64,000 nt of DNA from Pseudoalteromonas sp. EB27 (GTDB lineage: Bacteria > Pseudomonadota > Gammaproteobacteria > Enterobacterales > Alteromonadaceae). The DNA is taken from NCBI RefSeq assembly GCF_001974875.1, contig NZ_MTQD01000021.1, positions 1-64,000 of the forward strand, given 5' to 3'. Shown here one piece after another: positions 26,114 through 35,554 of the stretch. The notes under the pieces are model-generated. The model ran no database searches. It worked only from the letters and a program-made list of their open reading frames with translations, and was not told the origin of the DNA. How positions within the stretch are numbered: the first letter of the stretch is position 1; each line of letters starts with the position of its first letter. The position numbers were made by a program, and so were the translations under genes.

Positions 26114-26944
26114 CTATTTTACTGCGCCGAAACTTAATCCACGCACTAATTGTTTTTGACTAAACCAACCAAGTATTAAAATTGGCACAATGGCCATGGC
26201 AGATGCTGCCGATAACTTAGCGTAAAATAACCCCTCAGGGCTTGAGTAACTGGCAATAAATGCCGTTAAAGGTGCAGCATTTGCAGCGGTTAAAATAAGT
26301 GTCCAAAACGCTTCGTTCCACGACAAAATAACATTGAGTAATAGCGTTGAGGCTATACCTGGTAAGGCTATTGGCAATAAAACATGGAATATTTCTTCAC
26401 CAATTGTTGCGCCATCCATACGAGAAGCTTCAAGTATTTCGTTTGGTATTTCTCTAAAGTAGGTGTAAAGCATCCATACCATTATTGGTAAGTTAATGAG
26501 TGTCATTACAATAACCAAACCTAATTTTGTATCGAGTAATGCAAAGTCGCGAAACAATAAATAGATAGGAATAAGTACGCCTACTGGTGGTAACATTTTG
26601 GTTGAAAGCATCCACATTAATAAGTGCTTTGTTTTTTTAGTTTGCACAAACGCCATAGACCACGCAGCAGGTACCGCAATTAATAACCCCAGTAAACTTG
26701 AACCTAGTGATATAACTACAGAGTTCCAAAAATGGTTAAAGTATGGCGAGCGCGACAGTACATCGCGGTAATTTTCGAGCGTCCAATCAAACGCATATAA
26801 GCTTGGGCTTGCTGAAATTGCTTCGGCTTCCGTTTTAAAACTGGTGATTAACGTCCATAAAATTGGAAAGAAAATCATGCCGCTTATTGTCCATGCAGCA
26901 ATGGTATAAATTAGTTTGGAACGACGGCTATCTTTTATAGTCAT
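26114..26944 (-). CDS. ABC transporter permease (MalG/SmoG type)
   Basis: Inner-membrane permease of 276 aa with about six membrane helices. Seen: EAA loop EASRMDGATIGEEIFHVLLPIALPGIAS, which docks to the ATPase; PVGVLIPIYLLFRDFALLDTKLGLV; and NLPIMVWMLYTYF before the EAA loop, a motif found in the second permease of polyol importers. It lies 2 bases downstream of the first permease gene, in one operon with the binding protein and ATPase. Confidence 0.9.
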   Translation of the reverse strand: MTIKDSRRSKLIYTIAAWTISGMIFFPILWTLITSFKTEAEAISASPSLYAFDWTLENYRDVLSRSPYFNHFWNSVVISLGSSLLGLLIAVPAAWSMAFVQTKKTKHLLMWMLSTKMLPPVGVLIPIYLLFRDFALLDTKLGLVIVMTLINLPIMVWMLYTYFREIPNEILEASRMDGATIGEEIFHVLLPIALPGIASTLLLNVILSWNEAFWTLILTAANAAPLTAFIASYSSPEGLFYAKLSAASAMAIVPILILGWFSQKQLVRGLSFGAVK

Positions 26945-26946
26945 AA

Positions 26947-27819
26947 TTAACCCTCCAAGTTTTTGCCAATTAAGCGCATTAAAAATATAGCGACTATATT
27001 TGCAATAATAACTGCAACTATGCCCCCTGCCGAACCGCCGCCTACATCAAACTGAAGTAGCGATTGCGTATAAATTAAGTACGTTATATTGGTTGACGAA
27101 TAACCAGGACCGCCACTGGTTGTAACTAATATTTCAGCAAAAATTGACAGTAAAAATATAGTTTCGATTAAAATTACAGCGGTTACCGCACGTGATAAAT
27201 GCGGTAAAACGATGTAGAAGAACTTACTAAATGGGCCAGCTCCGTCTAAATCAGCCGCTTCTAATTGTTCACGGTCGAGTGATTGTATTGCTGTTAGCAG
27301 TATTAAAGCTGCAAATGGTAACCACTGCCAAGACACAATTATGATGATTGAAAATAACGGCATTTGAGCAAAAAAGTCGATAGGTTCAAAGCCAAGCCAA
27401 ATAGCAAAGTGTGCAAATAAGCCATTAACTGGGTTCATTAGCATGTTTTTCCATACCAATGCCGACACAGTTGGCATTACAAAAAATGGGGCTAGTACCA
27501 TAATGCGAACGTAGTTTCGCCCCCATATTGCTTGGTCTAGTAAAATAGCTAAGCCAATACCACCACAAATAGTGATAAGTAAAACCCCAGTTACTAGGTA
27601 GAGCGTGTTAAAAAATGATTCAAAAAAAGCCGGATCAGTTAGGAAAAATTCATAGTTTAAAAAGCCTACAAACTCTTTATCCCCTGGAACGAGTAAGTTG
27701 TAATCAATAAAAGAAAAATACAGTGTCATACACAGCGGAACTATCATCCAAGCAAGTAATAAAATTACACTTGGAAGAAGCATAAACCGAGCAAGCGTGC
27801 GCGAGTTAGTTGTTGCCAT
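26947..27819 (-). CDS. ABC transporter permease (MalF/SmoF type)
   Basis: Inner-membrane permease of 290 aa with about six helices. Seen: N-terminal LPSVILLLAWMIVPLCMTLYFSF; EAA loop EAADLDGAGPFSKFFYIVLPHLSRAV; TSGGPGYSSTNITYLIY late in the protein, a common feature of CUT1 MalF-type permeases. It pairs with the next permease to form the channel. A large inverted repeat separates it from the upstream binding-protein gene. Confidence 0.9.
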   Translation of the reverse strand: MATTNSRTLARFMLLPSVILLLAWMIVPLCMTLYFSFIDYNLLVPGDKEFVGFLNYEFFLTDPAFFESFFNTLYLVTGVLLITICGGIGLAILLDQAIWGRNYVRIMVLAPFFVMPTVSALVWKNMLMNPVNGLFAHFAIWLGFEPIDFFAQMPLFSIIIIVSWQWLPFAALILLTAIQSLDREQLEAADLDGAGPFSKFFYIVLPHLSRAVTAVILIETIFLLSIFAEILVTTSGGPGYSSTNITYLIYTQSLLQFDVGGGSAGGIVAVIIANIVAIFLMRLIGKNLEG

Positions 27820-27839
27820 AAAGGTGACCTTAAAAAAGC

Positions 27840-27919
27840 CAATTCTATTTACTTGTTAACTATCAAGTGAAAATCAGAAACCCTTGATAGCGTTTATAAC
27901 TAACAAGTAAATAGAATTG
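27840..27919 (-). repeat. Large intercistronic inverted repeat in the polyol transporter operon
   Basis: Outer arms of 19 bases (27840-27858 and 27901-27919, perfect complements) and inner arms CTATCAAG / CTTGATAG (27860-27867, 27883-27890). In the minus-strand transcript this makes a long stem-loop between the binding-protein and permease genes, comparable to the malE-malF intercistronic structure that keeps the binding protein abundant. Confidence 0.75.
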
Positions 27920-27965
27920 ACATAAAATATTGGGTAAGTTTGAGTACTTACCCGCCCATTACATG

Positions 27966-29270
27966 CTATTTAGGATAGCGAGCTTTACGCATTGTTCGCT
28001 CAACAAGGTGCTGAGACGTACTAAGCGCTTGCTTAACGGTCATTTGGCCAGTTAATGCTGCTGAAAATTGTTGCCCAACAGCTGTACCAATTCCTTGAAA
28101 CTCAGGAATAGCAACAAACTGAATACCTACATAAGGCACCGGTTTAACGGTTGGATTTTTAGGATCTGCAGATTGGATAGAATCTAAGGTAATTTGCGCA
28201 AACGGTGCTGCGTCCATGTACTTTTGATTACTGTAAAGTGATTTACGTGTACCTGGCGGTACTTTTGCCCAACCTTTTTTGTCAGCTACAAGTTGAGTGT
28301 ATTCTTTTGATGTCGCCCAGCTAATAAATTTCATTGCGGCATCTGGTTTTTTGCTGCTTGCCGGTACGGCTAAAGTCCAAGACCATAACCAGTTACCGCG
28401 TTTACCTAGACCATTATCTGGCGCAAGTGCAAACCCTACTTTATCGGCAACTTCTGAGTCTTTTTTATTAGTAACAAATGCGCCTGCAACGGTTGCATCA
28501 ATCCAAATACCACATTTTCCGGTTTGGAATAGTGCAAGATTTTCGTTAAACCCGTTTGCAGATGAACCAGCAGGTCCCGACTCTTTCATTACATCGACAT
28601 AATACTGAAGGGTATTTTCCCACTCTGGGGTATTAAACTGTGGCTTCCAATTCTCATCAAACCAACGAGCACCAAACGAATTAGCCATTGATGTAATAAG
28701 CGCAACGTTTTCGCCCCAACCTGCTTTACCACGTAAACAAAGGCCGTAAACACCTTCTTTTTTATCTGTCATCGCTTTAGCAGCTTTGCGTATAAAGTCC
28801 CATGTTGGGGCTTTAGGCATTGTCAGCCCCGCTTTATCCATTAAATCGGTGCGGTACATAACCATTGAGCTTTCGCCATAAAATGGGGCAGCATAAAGTT
28901 TGTCGTTAATCGTCAAACCGCTTCGGATTGCTGGGATTAAATCGTCTAAATCGTAGTTTTCACCTAAATTGTCCAGCTCTTTTAACCAATTTTGTTTGCC
29001 CCAAATTGGTACTTCATAAGTACCTATGGTCATAACATCGTATTGGCCGCCTTTTGTTGCTACATCGGTTGTGACACGTTGGCGAAGAATGTTTTCTTCT
29101 AGGGTGACCCATTTTAGATCTATATCAGGGTTTTGGCTGGTAAAGTCACTGCTTAATTCTTTCATGGTGATCATGTCACCGTTGTTAACAGTCGCTATTG
29201 TAATTGTTTCTTTTGCCGCAGCGCCCATGCTTATGAAGCCACACGCGAGCATAATTAATTTATTTTTCAT
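27966..29270 (-). CDS. Polyol/sugar ABC transporter substrate-binding protein (SmoE type)
   Basis: Periplasmic family-1 binding protein of about 434 aa. Seen: signal peptide from Met at 29270 (MKNKLIMLACGFISMGAAAK); ITIATVNNGDM; GGQYDVMTIGTYEVP; YAAPFYGESSMVMYRTDL; GKCGIWIDATVAG; and a C-terminal helical region with TVKQALSTSQ. These are hallmarks of sorbitol/mannitol-type binding proteins. The 12 residues upstream of this Met (from 29303) would precede the signal peptide, and GGGGAA lies before 29270. It is first of the four transporter genes. Confidence 0.9.
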   Translation of the reverse strand: MKNKLIMLACGFISMGAAAKETITIATVNNGDMITMKELSSDFTSQNPDIDLKWVTLEENILRQRVTTDVATKGGQYDVMTIGTYEVPIWGKQNWLKELDNLGENYDLDDLIPAIRSGLTINDKLYAAPFYGESSMVMYRTDLMDKAGLTMPKAPTWDFIRKAAKAMTDKKEGVYGLCLRGKAGWGENVALITSMANSFGARWFDENWKPQFNTPEWENTLQYYVDVMKESGPAGSSANGFNENLALFQTGKCGIWIDATVAGAFVTNKKDSEVADKVGFALAPDNGLGKRGNWLWSWTLAVPASSKKPDAAMKFISWATSKEYTQLVADKKGWAKVPPGTRKSLYSNQKYMDAAPFAQITLDSIQSADPKNPTVKPVPYVGIQFVAIPEFQGIGTAVGQQFSAALTGQMTVKQALSTSQHLVERTMRKARYPK

Positions 29271-29325
29271 CGGGTATTCCCCATACACGTTATGTTTTAA
29301 CAAGTGCTATTAAATTTTAATCTAT

Positions 29326-29366
29326 TGCCAATTCTATTTATGGCAGTTTTAAAACATAAAACTGCC
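29326..29366. promoter_or_regulatory. Repeated motif and hairpin upstream of the binding-protein gene
   Basis: TGCCA-N10-TGGCA (29326-29345) encloses CCAATTCTATTTA, the same 13 bases found in the arm of the large inverted repeat at 27839-27851. It overlaps a second hairpin GGCAGTTTT / AAAACTGCC (29342-29366). The region lies between porin and binding-protein genes and could be an operator, a processing site or a weak terminator. Confidence 0.45.
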
Positions 29367-29422
29367 CGCAAAGTGCCTTTTTAGGTTCTTTGTACAAATA
29401 GTTAGACTAGTCGGTTAACGAC

Positions 29423-30751
29423 TTAAAATTTAACAGAGATCTCAGAAGTGAAGCCGTCAAATCCTTTACCGATTTGGCCGCCCGAATTAACACCTTCTTC
29501 TTGGTTAACATACTCAACTTTTAAAAGCGTTTTATCGTTAAACCAGTAACCTGCAGCTACTTGAATACGCTCTACTGTGTTGTCTGTTTGTTCAATTAAG
29601 TCGGAAGTGTTTTCGGCTTCTGCATAACGAGCCGCTACATATAGTTTTTTAGGGATTAAATATTGTTGTGCTTCAAACACGAAGTACTCAACCGATGAGT
29701 CACCTTCTATTACACTGTTTGAATCAAAAGTAGTGCCGTTTTCATCAGCTATGCCATTAGTACCAAAGTAGGTAATACCGGCAACTGCATTACCAGCTGC
29801 ATCTGCGAAAGTATAATCATCAGATGATTTACCAATCATAAAAATTAAGCTAGTTTCGTCAGATGGTTGATAAGCTAAATTTAACTGGATAATTGATTGC
29901 TCAAGGCCAGGCATGGCGCCAACATGTGTGTCACGCTCGTTTGAAGGTGACGCTGAGAAATTGTAGTTTTCACCATCGCCGAAGCGATAGTTTGTTGTGG
30001 TTACACCATCAAGGCTGGCTACACCATTTTCAAAACGTAACTGGTCGCCTTGATTCGCTTTTAATAAATTTAAGCCTGCTTTAAAACCACCTTCAAATTC
30101 TAGAGTACCTTGAAGTCGGTAATTGTAACCTCTGTCTTCTTGAAACGCTTCACCGAAACTAGAAGTCGTAATGTGACCTGTAACATTATAAGCACGTACG
30201 ACACCACTATCGAATGTTTCGCTATAGCTTAGCTGTGCGCCGTTTTCTGCGGTTGCGTAATCGGTAATACCATTACCAATAAGTGCATTACTTTGGTTAT
30301 CTGCGCCGTCTTGAAAACCTTTAAATTGAAAAGGTGAGCCACCAATGTTACCTAAACGCAGTGTTAAATTAGCGCTTTCTTTTGGTGTGCCATAAAGACC
30401 TAGTAAATCAAACTCAACACCTGCGAAATCGTTGTGAAATGAAAAGTCACGATCTTCGCCACCAAAGTCATTAGGCTCTTCTGCAATATCTATATCGGCA
30501 GTGATGAACTCGTTAATATGAAATTTAAGCATTAGATTAGCTCTAATACGGCCAAAACCTGATTCTTGTTCTTCATCTTCTGGACGAAATGCGCCGTCTT
30601 TAGCTTGAATTGACTGAAAGTTTTGCATTAGTAAAAAGTCTACGTCAACGCGATCTAAATATTCAGAAATATCAGCCTGTGCTGGTGCTGATGTAGCCAT
30701 AGCTGCCGCTATGAGAGAAATTGCAAATTTAGTCTTTTTATTATTCAACAT
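29423..30751 (-). CDS. Outer-membrane porin of the polyol transport locus
   Basis: Predicted outer-membrane beta-barrel of 442 aa from Met at 30751 (signal peptide MLNNKKTKFAISLIAAAMATSAPAQA split near residue 26). Seen: alternating amphipathic strands with many aromatic girdle residues; a C-terminal strand ending EISVKF with terminal Phe, as required for BAM assembly; polar Gly/Asn/Asp-rich loops. It lies upstream of the transporter genes on the same strand, 152 bases from the binding-protein start. It probably admits the polyol or sugar. The family resembles phosphate-selective or alginate-type porins only loosely. Confidence 0.75.
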   Translation of the reverse strand: MLNNKKTKFAISLIAAAMATSAPAQADISEYLDRVDVDFLLMQNFQSIQAKDGAFRPEDEEQESGFGRIRANLMLKFHINEFITADIDIAEEPNDFGGEDRDFSFHNDFAGVEFDLLGLYGTPKESANLTLRLGNIGGSPFQFKGFQDGADNQSNALIGNGITDYATAENGAQLSYSETFDSGVVRAYNVTGHITTSSFGEAFQEDRGYNYRLQGTLEFEGGFKAGLNLLKANQGDQLRFENGVASLDGVTTTNYRFGDGENYNFSASPSNERDTHVGAMPGLEQSIIQLNLAYQPSDETSLIFMIGKSSDDYTFADAAGNAVAGITYFGTNGIADENGTTFDSNSVIEGDSSVEYFVFEAQQYLIPKKLYVAARYAEAENTSDLIEQTDNTVERIQVAAGYWFNDKTLLKVEYVNQEEGVNSGGQIGKGFDGFTSEISVKF

Positions 30752-31280
30752 AATAAGCTCTTTATTTAGTGTGGTGTGTGATGCCAACTTTATTAAATTA
30801 CATATGCATTTAATGAAATTGGTATTAATTCAGTGTGTATAGATGAGGCTATTTGAGCAAAACATTAAACAATTAATGAAGTTGCACTTGTGAGCATAAG
30901 CCCATCTAGTGAGCATAATCACAGAATGAATTTGGAAGGTCAACGATTTTTTATTACAAAACGTTTACAAAAAAACGAATTTATATGTAAATATCTTTGA
31001 ATCAATAAGTTAAGTAGCAAATTTGTTACATCAAACTTTGAGGAAATAAGGTGTTGGGTTAACGAATTTATTGTAGATGCGTCATTATTGTTCAATACAA
31101 TTAATGTATATATAAGTTAGTAGAAGATATAAAAGCAGGTAATCCTTTAAAAATAGGCTGTTGGGCAAACCTATAAACAGTTTATTTATTAGTGTTTTTT
31201 AAGTAACGTTCTTGAGCTTATGATGGGGTTAGCTTAGTATTAAAGCACTTAGATGTATTCAAAATAGAAGTAACCTACAT
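30752..31280. other. Divergent control region between porin and receiver genes
   Basis: About 530 bases without a convincing gene. It must carry the porin promoter (minus strand) and that of the receiver-MoxR operon (plus strand). An AAACGTTTACAA half-palindrome at about 30959 is noted, but no regulator can be assigned. Confidence 0.45.
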
Positions 31281-31664
31281 ATGGAATTTGTTCGCCCGCT
31301 AGAGCCCATCCTCATTATTGATGACGTTAAGGAAATTCGTGATTATCTAAACCAAATTTTAACTGACTTAGGGTTTGAAGATATATTAGAAAGCGCTGAT
31401 TTTAGCTCTGCTAAATCTATTATGGACAATAAACCGCCAGGCGTAATATTTGTAGATGTCGATTTACCTGACTCTAACGGTGAAGATATATTGGAATACA
31501 TTAATAGTGCTTACCCACACACTCATGTTGTTATGTGTTCGGGCCACAATAGTCTCGAAAACGTACAAAACACGTGGGAAATGGGTGCTAAAGGCTTTAT
31601 TGCAAAACCCTTTAACACAAAAAAAGTCGACACTGTAATGAAGCGTCTTGAAATAATAGAATAA
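31281..31664 (+). CDS. Single-domain response regulator
   Basis: 127-aa CheY-like receiver with no output domain. Seen: LIIDDVKEI (acidic pair), VIFVDVDLPD (phospho-acceptor Asp), VVMCSGH (Ser in the Thr/Ser position), FIAKPFNTKK (Lys). It starts a probable operon with MoxR, DUF58 and transglutaminase genes (13-base gap to MoxR). No kinase is encoded nearby. Confidence 0.85.
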   Translation: MEFVRPLEPILIIDDVKEIRDYLNQILTDLGFEDILESADFSSAKSIMDNKPPGVIFVDVDLPDSNGEDILEYINSAYPHTHVVMCSGHNSLENVQNTWEMGAKGFIAKPFNTKKVDTVMKRLEIIE

Positions 31665-31677
31665 TAATAAGGTTAGC

Positions 31678-32583
31678 ATGCATAGTACTGTTACTGCGAT
31701 TATAGAAGATCTTTCGACTGTTATATTTGGTAAACAACAGCAAATAAAACTGGCACTTACATGCTTATTTAGCGAAGGGCATTTACTCATTGAAGATTTG
31801 CCTGGTATGGGAAAAACCACTCTCTCTCATGCATTGTCAGCTGTATTAGGTTTATCATATCAACGTATACAATTTACTAGTGATCTTCTTCCTGCTGATA
31901 TTCTTGGGACTAATGTATTTAACTCTACCGAGCATAGCTTTACGTTTCATAAAGGCCCTATTTTTAGCCAAGTAGTTTTAGCAGATGAAATAAACCGCGC
32001 AGGCCCCAAAACACAAAGTGCGTTGCTTGAAGCAATGGAAGAGCAACAAGTAACAGTAGATGGAAAAAAATATACGCTGCCAAATCCATTTTTTGTTATC
32101 GCAACACAAAACCCGCTGTATCAATCGGGTACTTATCCGTTACCCGAGTCACAATTAGACCGTTTTTTAATGCGCATAAGCTTGGGGTTTCCTCCTAAAG
32201 ATGCCGAAAAACGCTTAATTTTGAATATGCAAAAACGAGATTATAGCCAATTACCACAGCGTATTAACCAACAAGAGTTAGCGGCAATTCAAACCCAGAT
32301 AAGCCAAATTACTTTAAGTAGTCCAGTAGTTGACTACGTTATTGAACTCGTTAATTACACACGCACAAGCAATGCGTTTGCTGCATCGTTATCACCTCGT
32401 GCCAGTATGGCTCTCGCTAAAGCGGCTAGGTCGTGGGCCTTTATTGATGGCCGTGACTTTGTAATGCCAGAAGATGTTCAAGCCGTATTTTCAAGTGTGT
32501 GTCAGCATCGATTAGGTTTACATAATGAGTCAGGTGAGGCGCAAGTAAACGATATTTTAAAAAACGTTTTAGTTCCGGTATAA
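31678..32583 (+). CDS. MoxR family AAA+ ATPase
   Basis: 301-aa AAA+ chaperone-like ATPase. Seen: Walker A LPGMGKTTLSHAL; HKGPIFSQVVLADEINRAGPKTQSALLEAMEEQQVT with Walker B; IATQNPLYQSGTYPLPESQLDRF as sensor region; lid ending LSPRASMALAKAARSWA. The MoxR-DUF58-transglutaminase order is a widely conserved trio thought to mature or assemble cell-envelope proteins; the substrate is unknown. AAGG lies upstream of the ATG. Confidence 0.93.
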   Translation: MHSTVTAIIEDLSTVIFGKQQQIKLALTCLFSEGHLLIEDLPGMGKTTLSHALSAVLGLSYQRIQFTSDLLPADILGTNVFNSTEHSFTFHKGPIFSQVVLADEINRAGPKTQSALLEAMEEQQVTVDGKKYTLPNPFFVIATQNPLYQSGTYPLPESQLDRFLMRISLGFPPKDAEKRLILNMQKRDYSQLPQRINQQELAAIQTQISQITLSSPVVDYVIELVNYTRTSNAFAASLSPRASMALAKAARSWAFIDGRDFVMPEDVQAVFSSVCQHRLGLHNESGEAQVNDILKNVLVPV

Positions 32584-32589
32584 GCTTTT

Positions 32590-33576
32590 ATGCCAAAAAA
32601 AACAGCTAAGCGCCCTTCTTTATTTAAGTCATTTAAGCAAAGTTTATTTAATAAGTTATTAAAAAATAAGCATTTAAAAAACTCAATTACACTTGAACAC
32701 AGAACAATTTATGTATTGCCATCATCCCTTGGTTGGTACTTTGTAATTGTGGCTATTTTAAACTTTGTAATGGGCATTAATTATCAAAATAATTTAATTT
32801 TAATAATGTCTTATCTTATGTTTGTGGTTATGATTATTGCTGTATTAATGGGCTACAGTAACGCTAAAGGCTTAACAGTTAAATTTAAAGATGCATTTAA
32901 CAGCTACGCTCCTCAGAAACCGAGTATTGTATTTGAATTACAAAGTCCTACAGTTACCCAATCTATTAATTTAACATATCAAGGTAGTGAGCAAACTCAC
33001 AAATATACCGACGAAGTTGATAATAAACCTCAGATACTCACTCTTTGCTTACCCTACAGCTCACGCGGTAAATACACAGTGCAACGTATTAAAATAGCGA
33101 GTAACTATCCATTTGGTTTAATAACTGTTTGGAGCTACATTCAATTACAGACAGATGTATTTGTATACCCGTCGCTTGAACAAGTACACAGTGATGCGCA
33201 TGTTTCTATGCTAGATGAGCAAGCCGATAAAGGTATTTCTACACAATCGGGTAGCGAAGAGTTTGAGGCACTCATCCCACACTTGCCGGAAATGGGCTTG
33301 CAAAGAGTGTCGTGGAAGCATTACGCAAAAACACAGCAATTGTTAGTTAAAGAGTTTGTAGACTTTAAAATAGCGAATGCGCTCTTCGATTTTACGTTAA
33401 TGAATGGAGATACAGAGCAGCGCTTAAGTCAGTTATGCTTTTTAGTGTGTGAAGCAACCGAGAAAAACACCCCTTTTATGTTAAAGCTACCGAGTAAAAC
33501 GATAAACACAAATACCGGACAGCAGCATAAGCAGCAATGTTTAGCGTTATTATGTTCATATAATGGTGGTGTTTAA
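32590..33576 (+). CDS. DUF58 domain protein
   Basis: 328-aa membrane-linked DUF58 protein. Seen: basic N-terminus; two adjacent hydrophobic segments (about residues 50-90); then a soluble domain with YSSRGKYTVQRIKIASNYPFGL and the conserved SEEFEALIPHLPEMGLQRVSWKHYA, which matches the DUF58 core. The protein acts with MoxR and the transglutaminase encoded on either side. Its stop overlaps the next start (TAATG). Confidence 0.88.
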   Translation: MPKKTAKRPSLFKSFKQSLFNKLLKNKHLKNSITLEHRTIYVLPSSLGWYFVIVAILNFVMGINYQNNLILIMSYLMFVVMIIAVLMGYSNAKGLTVKFKDAFNSYAPQKPSIVFELQSPTVTQSINLTYQGSEQTHKYTDEVDNKPQILTLCLPYSSRGKYTVQRIKIASNYPFGLITVWSYIQLQTDVFVYPSLEQVHSDAHVSMLDEQADKGISTQSGSEEFEALIPHLPEMGLQRVSWKHYAKTQQLLVKEFVDFKIANALFDFTLMNGDTEQRLSQLCFLVCEATEKNTPFMLKLPSKTINTNTGQQHKQQCLALLCSYNGGV

Positions 33577-35546
33577 TGAGCATAATTAAAAACGAAAAAG
33601 TAATAAATTTTTCACTGTCTTTTATATATGCCTGTTTGATTGTATTTTTTATAGCGCATTTACCCCTTGTTTTTGTTGGTGTACTTGCACTTATTTGTGC
33701 ATGGAACTTTTACATAACGCTGAGTAATAAACCAAAGCCAAATGCTTGGCTGGCAAACATACTCGCAGGTGTGTCACTAGTTTTAATGCTCTACACCATA
33801 GGCATGTCGGATACGGTTATTTTATTTGTGGCCATGCTGCTACTTGCTAGTTTATTTAAGCTGCTGCAGGCTAAAACCAAAAAACACTATCATGTAATTA
33901 CAACGCTTACATTTTTTTCACTCTCATCTGTGTATTTATTCAACCAAAGCATTTTAACGACTTTAACTGTAAGTGGTTTATACATATTAAACTTTGCAGT
34001 ACTTGGCTTACTCGAGTCCAAACATAATTTAAAAATAGCCTCTAAGCAAAGTGGTAAATTGCTACTTTTAGCGCTTCCTTTAGCTATATTTTTACTGCTT
34101 TTTTTACCCAAAATGCCCGCCTTTTGGCAACTTCCTGGACCTAAGCTTGCAAAAACAGGGCTTTCTGAACAAGTCGATCCATTCGATATCGCAAAGCTTT
34201 CAAACTCAGATGAACTTGTCTTTAGAGCTGAATTTAACGAAGAAAAACCTGTAGCGCCTTATTATTGGCGAGCAATCGTCCATGATGAATTTAATGGCAA
34301 TGCGTGGCTTACGTCTGACTTTTTAAAATATAATAACTTAAAAGCAAATACGCAGAGCAAAAATGATGAGCAACTTATTGCAAGCTACTCAGTTATTACA
34401 GAGCCTGCTACACAAAAGTGGCTTTATGGTTTAGCGTATTCCAGTAGTAACTCACAAAATGTTGAAGGTAATTCGCTAGGTTTATTGCGAAAAAAAAACC
34501 GACAAGCTAAAAGCTTACAATACGATGTAAATAGCTTTAACTTTGTAACTTTACCGCTTGGCGAATTTGAAGAAAAACGCTACAAATACCTAACCCATAA
34601 AAAGAATATAAAAACATCATCACTTGCTAAAAACTTAAAGCAAAAAACACACTCTGACCGCGATTTTTACAATAGCTTATTACAATACTTTGCAGGTACG
34701 GGATTTACTTACACGCTAACTCCTACACCTATGAGCGGCGATAATACAATTGACCAATTTTTATTTGATAATAAACGAGGTTTTTGTGGTCATTATGCAA
34801 GCGCTGCTGCGTACATTTTTAGAACCGCAGGTATACCCGCTCGATTAGTAAGTGGTTATTTAGGTGGTGAATTAAATCAAGATAATAATACGCTCACTGT
34901 TCGCCAGTACGACGCACACGCATGGGTAGAAGTATATTTACAAAACGAGGGTTGGGTTATTTTTGATGCAACCGCTGTTGTAGCACCAGAGCGTTTAAAT
35001 GGCTCACTTTCTCAAAACCAAGAGCTGAATAACGAATTTAAAAGTAATCTTGATTTTGGTTTAGTGAGTTTAAGTAATTTCCCTGCTATTAATTGGTTAA
35101 GGTTGGAACTTGAAAATCTCGATTATCAATGGTCTAGCTGGGTACTTGGTTTTGATGAAGAAAAACAAAATGATTTTTTAAAATCAATTTTTGGTAGTAA
35201 AAACATTTGGCTTGTACCGTTAATAGTTTTATTAACAGCTGGTTTTTGTTTTGTCGGTTATTTTGTTTATTTAAACTTACCAAAACGTCCGGCTAAATTA
35301 GCGCCTATGGTTAAAGAGTTCTATGAAATAAAAGCATGGGCGAAAAAACAAAAAATAAATACACCCGATAATTTAACACCTAGTCAGCAGTTACATTTTT
35401 TTGCTGAGCAACTTCCTCATTCTGCACAATCTATAAACACATTTAGCCAGTTATTTAACCAAGTACGCTATGGTAAAAAACCTTTTACGAAAGAGCGTAA
35501 AACTCAGGCTAAAGATCTGATAAAATTAATTAAAATTTCCAAATAG
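33576..35546 (+). CDS. TgpA-like membrane transglutaminase
   Basis: 656-aa inner-membrane protein. Seen: about five or six hydrophobic helices in residues 5-190; a periplasmic domain; transglutaminase core with GFCGHYASAAAYIFRTAGIP (Cys), YDAHAWVEVYL (His) and WVIFDATAVV (Asp), the complete catalytic triad; a further TM segment near 550; a helical cytoplasmic tail. TgpA of Pseudomonas aeruginosa has this architecture. It is translationally coupled to the DUF58 gene by a one-base overlap. Confidence 0.9.
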   Translation: MSIIKNEKVINFSLSFIYACLIVFFIAHLPLVFVGVLALICAWNFYITLSNKPKPNAWLANILAGVSLVLMLYTIGMSDTVILFVAMLLLASLFKLLQAKTKKHYHVITTLTFFSLSSVYLFNQSILTTLTVSGLYILNFAVLGLLESKHNLKIASKQSGKLLLLALPLAIFLLLFLPKMPAFWQLPGPKLAKTGLSEQVDPFDIAKLSNSDELVFRAEFNEEKPVAPYYWRAIVHDEFNGNAWLTSDFLKYNNLKANTQSKNDEQLIASYSVITEPATQKWLYGLAYSSSNSQNVEGNSLGLLRKKNRQAKSLQYDVNSFNFVTLPLGEFEEKRYKYLTHKKNIKTSSLAKNLKQKTHSDRDFYNSLLQYFAGTGFTYTLTPTPMSGDNTIDQFLFDNKRGFCGHYASAAAYIFRTAGIPARLVSGYLGGELNQDNNTLTVRQYDAHAWVEVYLQNEGWVIFDATAVVAPERLNGSLSQNQELNNEFKSNLDFGLVSLSNFPAINWLRLELENLDYQWSSWVLGFDEEKQNDFLKSIFGSKNIWLVPLIVLLTAGFCFVGYFVYLNLPKRPAKLAPMVKEFYEIKAWAKKQKINTPDNLTPSQQLHFFAEQLPHSAQSINTFSQLFNQVRYGKKPFTKERKTQAKDLIKLIKISK

Positions 35547-35554
35547 AGAATACT

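Noticed and set aside
27840..27919. CRISPR or small RNA gene at the inverted repeat
   Set aside because: Only one unit, no spacers or repeats in series, and it fits an intercistronic stem-loop.
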